Shown here: positions 6,455 to 9,110 of the stretch, piece after piece
Layout of the letters: every line of letters starts with the position of its first letter
Position numbering within the stretch: position 1 is the first letter of the stretch
DNA from: Rhodanobacteraceae bacterium
GTDB taxonomy: Bacteria > Pseudomonadota > Gammaproteobacteria > Xanthomonadales > Rhodanobacteraceae
DNA length: 9,110 nt
Assembly (NCBI GenBank): GCA_025924775.1
Contig: JAICHS010000084.1
Location: forward strand, 1-9,110
Reading direction: 5' to 3'
Program-made: the position numbers and the translations under genes
Notes under the pieces: model-generated
Seen by the model: the letters and a program-made list of their open reading frames with translations, nothing else
Databases searched by the model: none
What the model was told of the DNA's origin: nothing

Positions 6455-7888
6455 TCACTGGCAAGTCGGATTGGCGGGGGCGGTCGGAGCCGTGGCGGCG
6501 ATGCAGTTCATGCCGGGTCCGGCCATCGACGCTGCCGTGGCCGGTGGATCCGTAGCCGCGCTAACGCCTATGGTCTGGCTGCCGATGGAATGGCCCTGCT
6601 CATCGGTAAGGGTGAGCAGGTAGCGATGGTCGGGGCGCAGGTACAACTGGCCGATGGGGATGCTGTAGTCACCGCTGGTGATCTTGATGTCGTCGACGGT
6701 CATCAGCGGCACCGGGTCCAGCACCATCCGGTCGGCCGGAATCGCGGCGGGGCCTTCGTCGGCGTAGCGCGCGGCGACCATGCACGGCCAATGTCGCTGA
6801 CAAATCGCCCCGTTCACCGTGTACGGCACTCGCGCGCCCCACAACCTGGCCCAGGTCGGGCGCCCGTAGGCGAAGTGCTCTTGCGGGAAGATGACGCTGG
6901 CGTCGTAGCCGGGTCGGAGCGACCACGGCTGTCCGTCCTTGTTGATGAACACGATGGGTTGGCTGGGGTGCGCCGCGGCGATGATCGGGTCGTAGTCCGG
7001 ATGGTTCATCGAGCGGTCGATATGCGGAATCAGGATGGTCTGTTCGATCGACAGCGGCTGGATGCCGGCATCCTTGATGAAATGCTCGGCCATCGACTGC
7101 GCGCCCAGGAATTGTCCGGTTTTCTGGATGTGCGCGTAACCCGCATTGACCACCAGCCTCGCCTTCGGGTCGTCCTTCAGGATTTTCCACAGGTTTTCGG
7201 CCTGCTGCGCCTCGCGCGCGTTGCCGGTGTGGTTGGTATCCGCCTCGTAGGCGACCACCTTGTAACCCAGCTTCAGCGCCGTGCGTACCATTTCGGCGTA
7301 GATCGGTTCGCGGGTGTAGAAGCCGCTGGCGGCGGTCGGGTAGCCACGCTGGTTGAGCGCCGCAACGTCTGACGGATACAGCGTCTCCACCGCGAACACG
7401 TTGAAGCCTTGCTCGCGCAGCGGCTTCAGCAGGCGCACCGTCAGCGTGCGCGTCAAGGCGATGTTGTGGGCCTCGTTGAGAAACACCACGCGATACTTTT
7501 TCGCCAGTTGCGGAAGGTAGTCGAGCGCCGGCACCGGGTGCCAGCCGGGTTGCCCCACGGGCGAGGGCGCATCGTCCGCCAGCGCCTTCTGCTGGATCGA
7601 AAAGCTGAGCTCGGCGTCATGGTAGTCGCCGATGAACGTCTGGTACCACGACAGGTACTGGCCGAAGATGGCGCGGAACGCAGGCCGTCCGTCCGACGCG
7701 TACGCGCGGCGCATCACCTGGTACTGCGCCAGCGGGTCCTTGCGCGCGTGCGCGCGCTGCATGATGGCGTCGGACTTGTCCATGGCCTCGACCTGCTCGG
7801 CCCGCCACTGCGCGGGCGTCTGGGCCAGCGCACACGTTGCCGCGCCAGCTGCAAGCAACACCAAAATGGGCTGGACAAGTAGCCGCAT
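6455..7888 (-). CDS. Exported EreA/ChaN/TIKI-superfamily-like protein of unknown function
   Basis: This 477-residue protein has a clear signal peptide (MRLLVQPILVLLAAGAATC followed by ALA|Q at about 22), so it is probably periplasmic or secreted. The central part resembles the erythromycin-esterase/ChaN/TraB (TIKI) fold: RVVFLNEAHN (133-142, with E139 and H141), VFAVETLY (164-171, E168), KVVAYEAD (210-217, E215), NAREAQQAENL (223-233) and NAGYAHIQK (248-256, H253). These conserved Glu and His residues are candidates for a metal or catalytic centre. The last 150 residues (about 325-477) I do not recognise; they look like an added beta-rich domain ending in a low-complexity Ala/Thr/Pro stretch with two cysteines. 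ATG at 7888 was chosen for the signal peptide and GGAG 7 nt upstream; an open frame continues to 8134 but overlaps the carbonic anhydrase gene. Substrate unknown. Confidence 0.75.
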   Translation of the reverse strand: MRLLVQPILVLLAAGAATCALAQTPAQWRAEQVEAMDKSDAIMQRAHARKDPLAQYQVMRRAYASDGRPAFRAIFGQYLSWYQTFIGDYHDAELSFSIQQKALADDAPSPVGQPGWHPVPALDYLPQLAKKYRVVFLNEAHNIALTRTLTVRLLKPLREQGFNVFAVETLYPSDVAALNQRGYPTAASGFYTREPIYAEMVRTALKLGYKVVAYEADTNHTGNAREAQQAENLWKILKDDPKARLVVNAGYAHIQKTGQFLGAQSMAEHFIKDAGIQPLSIEQTILIPHIDRSMNHPDYDPIIAAAHPSQPIVFINKDGQPWSLRPGYDASVIFPQEHFAYGRPTWARLWGARVPYTVNGAICQRHWPCMVAARYADEGPAAIPADRMVLDPVPLMTVDDIKITSGDYSIPIGQLYLRPDHRYLLTLTDEQGHSIGSQTIGVSAATDPPATAASMAGPGMNCIAATAPTAPANPTCQ

Positions 7889-7943
7889 GCACGCACTCCG
7901 CTCGGCCCGGAGCGTAGCATGCACGCCCGCATCGATGTCGACC

Positions 7944-8597
7944 TCAGGTTGCGCGCGGACCGGGGCGGGCGATGGCGGCCTGAAGGGCACCCGGCAACGC
8001 GCCGATGCCGGCCACGTCGATGCCGAGGTCGTGGATGAGCCCATCTTCAAGGCCGTAGCACCAGCCGTGCACTTCCAGCTGCTGTCCGCGATCCCACGCC
8101 TCGCGCACGATGGTGGTGTGCGCCATGTTGTCAACCTGCTGCATCACGTTGAGTTCGCACAGGCGCGCATGGCGCTTGGCTTCGGGCAAGGCGTCGATTT
8201 CGGCGCGATGGCGCTCCAGCGTGCCGCTGATCTCGCGCAGCCAGTTGTCGATGAGTCCGTGCGGCTTGGGGTCCATTGCGGCCTTCACCCCGCCGCAGCC
8301 GTAGTGGCCGGTGATCATGATGTGCTCGACCTTCAATACGTCCACGGCAAACTGCAGCACCGACAGGCAGTTCATGTCCGAGTGCAGCACGAGATTCGAG
8401 ATGTTGCGGTGGACGAACACCTCGCCCGGCGGCAGGTCGATGATCTGGTTGGCGGGTACGCGCGAGTCCGAGCAACCGATCCACAGGTATTTCGGCGTTT
8501 GCTGTTTGGCCAGGTTTTCGAAGAAGTGCGGATCGTCACGGCGAATCCGATCGGACCAGCGACGGTTGTTGTCCAGCAGATTCCGGAGAGTAGTCAC
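7944..8597 (-). CDS. can: Beta-class carbonic anhydrase
   Basis: This 217-residue cytoplasmic zinc enzyme interconverts CO2 and bicarbonate. It starts VTTLRNLLDNNRRWSDRI and carries the full beta-CA set: CSDSR with zinc ligand C42, the D44/R46 dyad, and GHYGCGGV with H98 and C101. Counting from the GTG at 8597 places these at 42, 44, 46, 98 and 101, the same numbers as in E. coli Can (YadF), which supports this start; GAGG lies 5 nt upstream (8603-8606). An upstream in-frame TTG (8621) would add eight residues with no family support. The tail after VAGIGALPGALQ is short. It lies 42 nt downstream of the dehydrogenase gene and 55 nt upstream of the exported protein gene, on the same strand, so it is probably part of one transcript with them. 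Confidence 0.95.
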   Translation of the reverse strand: MTTLRNLLDNNRRWSDRIRRDDPHFFENLAKQQTPKYLWIGCSDSRVPANQIIDLPPGEVFVHRNISNLVLHSDMNCLSVLQFAVDVLKVEHIMITGHYGCGGVKAAMDPKPHGLIDNWLREISGTLERHRAEIDALPEAKRHARLCELNVMQQVDNMAHTTIVREAWDRGQQLEVHGWCYGLEDGLIHDLGIDVAGIGALPGALQAAIARPGPRAT

Positions 8598-8639
8598 GGG
8601 TGCCTCGTGTGGTGCGCACAATGCGCGAGCCCTGCAATT

Positions 8640-9110
8640 TTAACCCTGTGCGATGCAGACATTCTTGGGCTCGGTAAAAAACTTCAGCGCGTCGACACCA
8701 CCTTCGCGGCCGACGCCGGAATGCTTGACGCCGCCGAACGGCGTGCGCAGGTCGCGCAGCATCCAGCAATTCACCCACACGATGCCGAATTCGATGGCCG
8801 CGGCCACGCGGTTGGCGCGCGCGAGGTCGCGCGTCCACAGCGACGCCGCCAGGCCATAGTCGGTACCGTTCGCGATCGCGATGGCGGCATCCTCGTTGTC
8901 GAATGGAATCAAGGTCACCACCGGCCCGAAGATCTCCTCGCGGTTGGTGGCGGTGTCCTGTGGCAGGCCTTCGATCACGGTGGGCGCGATGAACCAGCCG
9001 TCGGCGCAGCGCCCGCCAACCGTCACCGCGCCGCCGCCGGTGAGCACGTCGCCGCCTTCGTCTCGCGCGCGTTGGATGCACGCTGTCACCTTGTCGAAGT
9101 GGGGTTTGGA
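8640..9110 (-). CDS. 2-aminomuconic / 2-hydroxymuconic semialdehyde dehydrogenase, C-terminal part (runs off the window)
   Basis: The last 156 residues of an NAD-dependent aldehyde dehydrogenase are visible; the N-terminal Rossmann part and the catalytic cysteine lie beyond the window. Seen here are GWFIAPTVIEGLPQDTATNREEIFGPVV, whose EIFGPVV holds the conserved coenzyme-contacting glutamate, then TDYGLAASLWTRD, and WVNCWMLRDLRTPFGGVKHSGVGREGG followed by FFTEPKNVCIAQG at the C-terminus. The WVNxWxLRDLRTPFGGxKxSGxGREGG block is characteristic of the muconic-semialdehyde dehydrogenases (AmnC/NbaE of the kynurenine branch, and DmpC/NahI of meta-cleavage). The downstream 2-aminomuconate deaminase favours the amino substrate. 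The stop is TAA at 8642-8640. It is the first visible gene of a four-gene minus-strand run. Confidence 0.85.
   Translation of the reverse strand, partial: SKPHFDKVTACIQRARDEGGDVLTGGGAVTVGGRCADGWFIAPTVIEGLPQDTATNREEIFGPVVTLIPFDNEDAAIAIANGTDYGLAASLWTRDLARANRVAAAIEFGIVWVNCWMLRDLRTPFGGVKHSGVGREGGVDALKFFTEPKNVCIAQG

Noticed and set aside
7885..7926. 10-bp direct repeat GCATGCACGC (7885-7894 and 7917-7926) around the start of the exported protein gene
   Set aside because: Short, in GC-rich sequence, and part of it is coding; could be chance, with no promoter it clearly relates to.
7889..8134. N-terminal extension of the exported EreA/ChaN-like protein by 82 residues
   Set aside because: It would overlap the carbonic anhydrase gene by 191 nt and bury a clear signal peptide; the ATG at 7888 has its own GGAG.
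8598..8621. TTG start for carbonic anhydrase, eight residues longer
   Set aside because: GTG at 8597 has GAGG at 5 nt and gives active-site numbering identical to E. coli Can.
1..9110. CRISPR array, tRNA/rRNA genes, insertion sequence or phage genes
   Set aside because: No evenly spaced direct repeats, cloverleaf sequence, transposase or phage protein was found on either strand by eye.

Overview
The window is GC-rich, tightly packed bacterial chromosome. A TamA-like outer-membrane assembly protein, a GTAG-type REP element, the intergenic repeat style and the gene set all suggest a gammaproteobacterium of the Xanthomonadales (Lysobacterales), perhaps Rhodanobacteraceae (Rhodanobacter/Dyella-like). 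The taxonomy is inferred from recalled sequence styles, not from a search. No tRNA, rRNA, CRISPR array, transposase or phage gene is visible.

Layout from left to right. (1) 1-310, minus strand: the first part of a TamA-like protein, whose start abuts or is overlapped by a REP palindrome. (2) About 335-983: no convincing gene; a dense series of perfect hairpins that looks like a dispersed intergenic repeat. (3) 984-3671, minus: an 895-residue membrane glycosyltransferase with an outer GH17 glucanosyl domain and a cytoplasmic GT2 domain (NdvB-type beta-glucan synthesis), starting at TTG. (4) A 218-bp divergent intergenic region, then 3890-4687, plus: a stand-alone N-formylglutamate deformylase (HutG) with a -10 box so close to ATG that the mRNA is probably leaderless. 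(5) 4672-5947, minus: a three-gene operon made of an ArsR-family repressor, an SRPBCC/AHSA1 protein and a four-helix membrane protein. Its promoter carries two perfect 18-bp inverted repeats over the -10 box and the GTG start codon. (6) 6030-9110, minus: four co-directional genes, in transcription order an aldehyde dehydrogenase C-terminus of the amino/hydroxymuconic-semialdehyde type, a beta-carbonic anhydrase, a secreted EreA/ChaN/TIKI-like protein and a RidA-family 2-aminomuconate deaminase.

How the genes may work together. The dehydrogenase and the deaminase are consecutive steps of the 3-hydroxyanthranilate (kynurenine) branch of tryptophan breakdown: 2-aminomuconic semialdehyde to 2-aminomuconate to 4-oxalocrotonate plus ammonia. 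They are separated by carbonic anhydrase and an exported protein of unknown function, an arrangement worth checking for conservation. The ArsR-SRPBCC-membrane protein unit looks like a self-repressed module; its regulator has no cysteine and so is unlikely to use the classical cysteine metal sites. The remaining genes (TamA, glucan synthase, HutG) are unrelated housekeeping or envelope functions.
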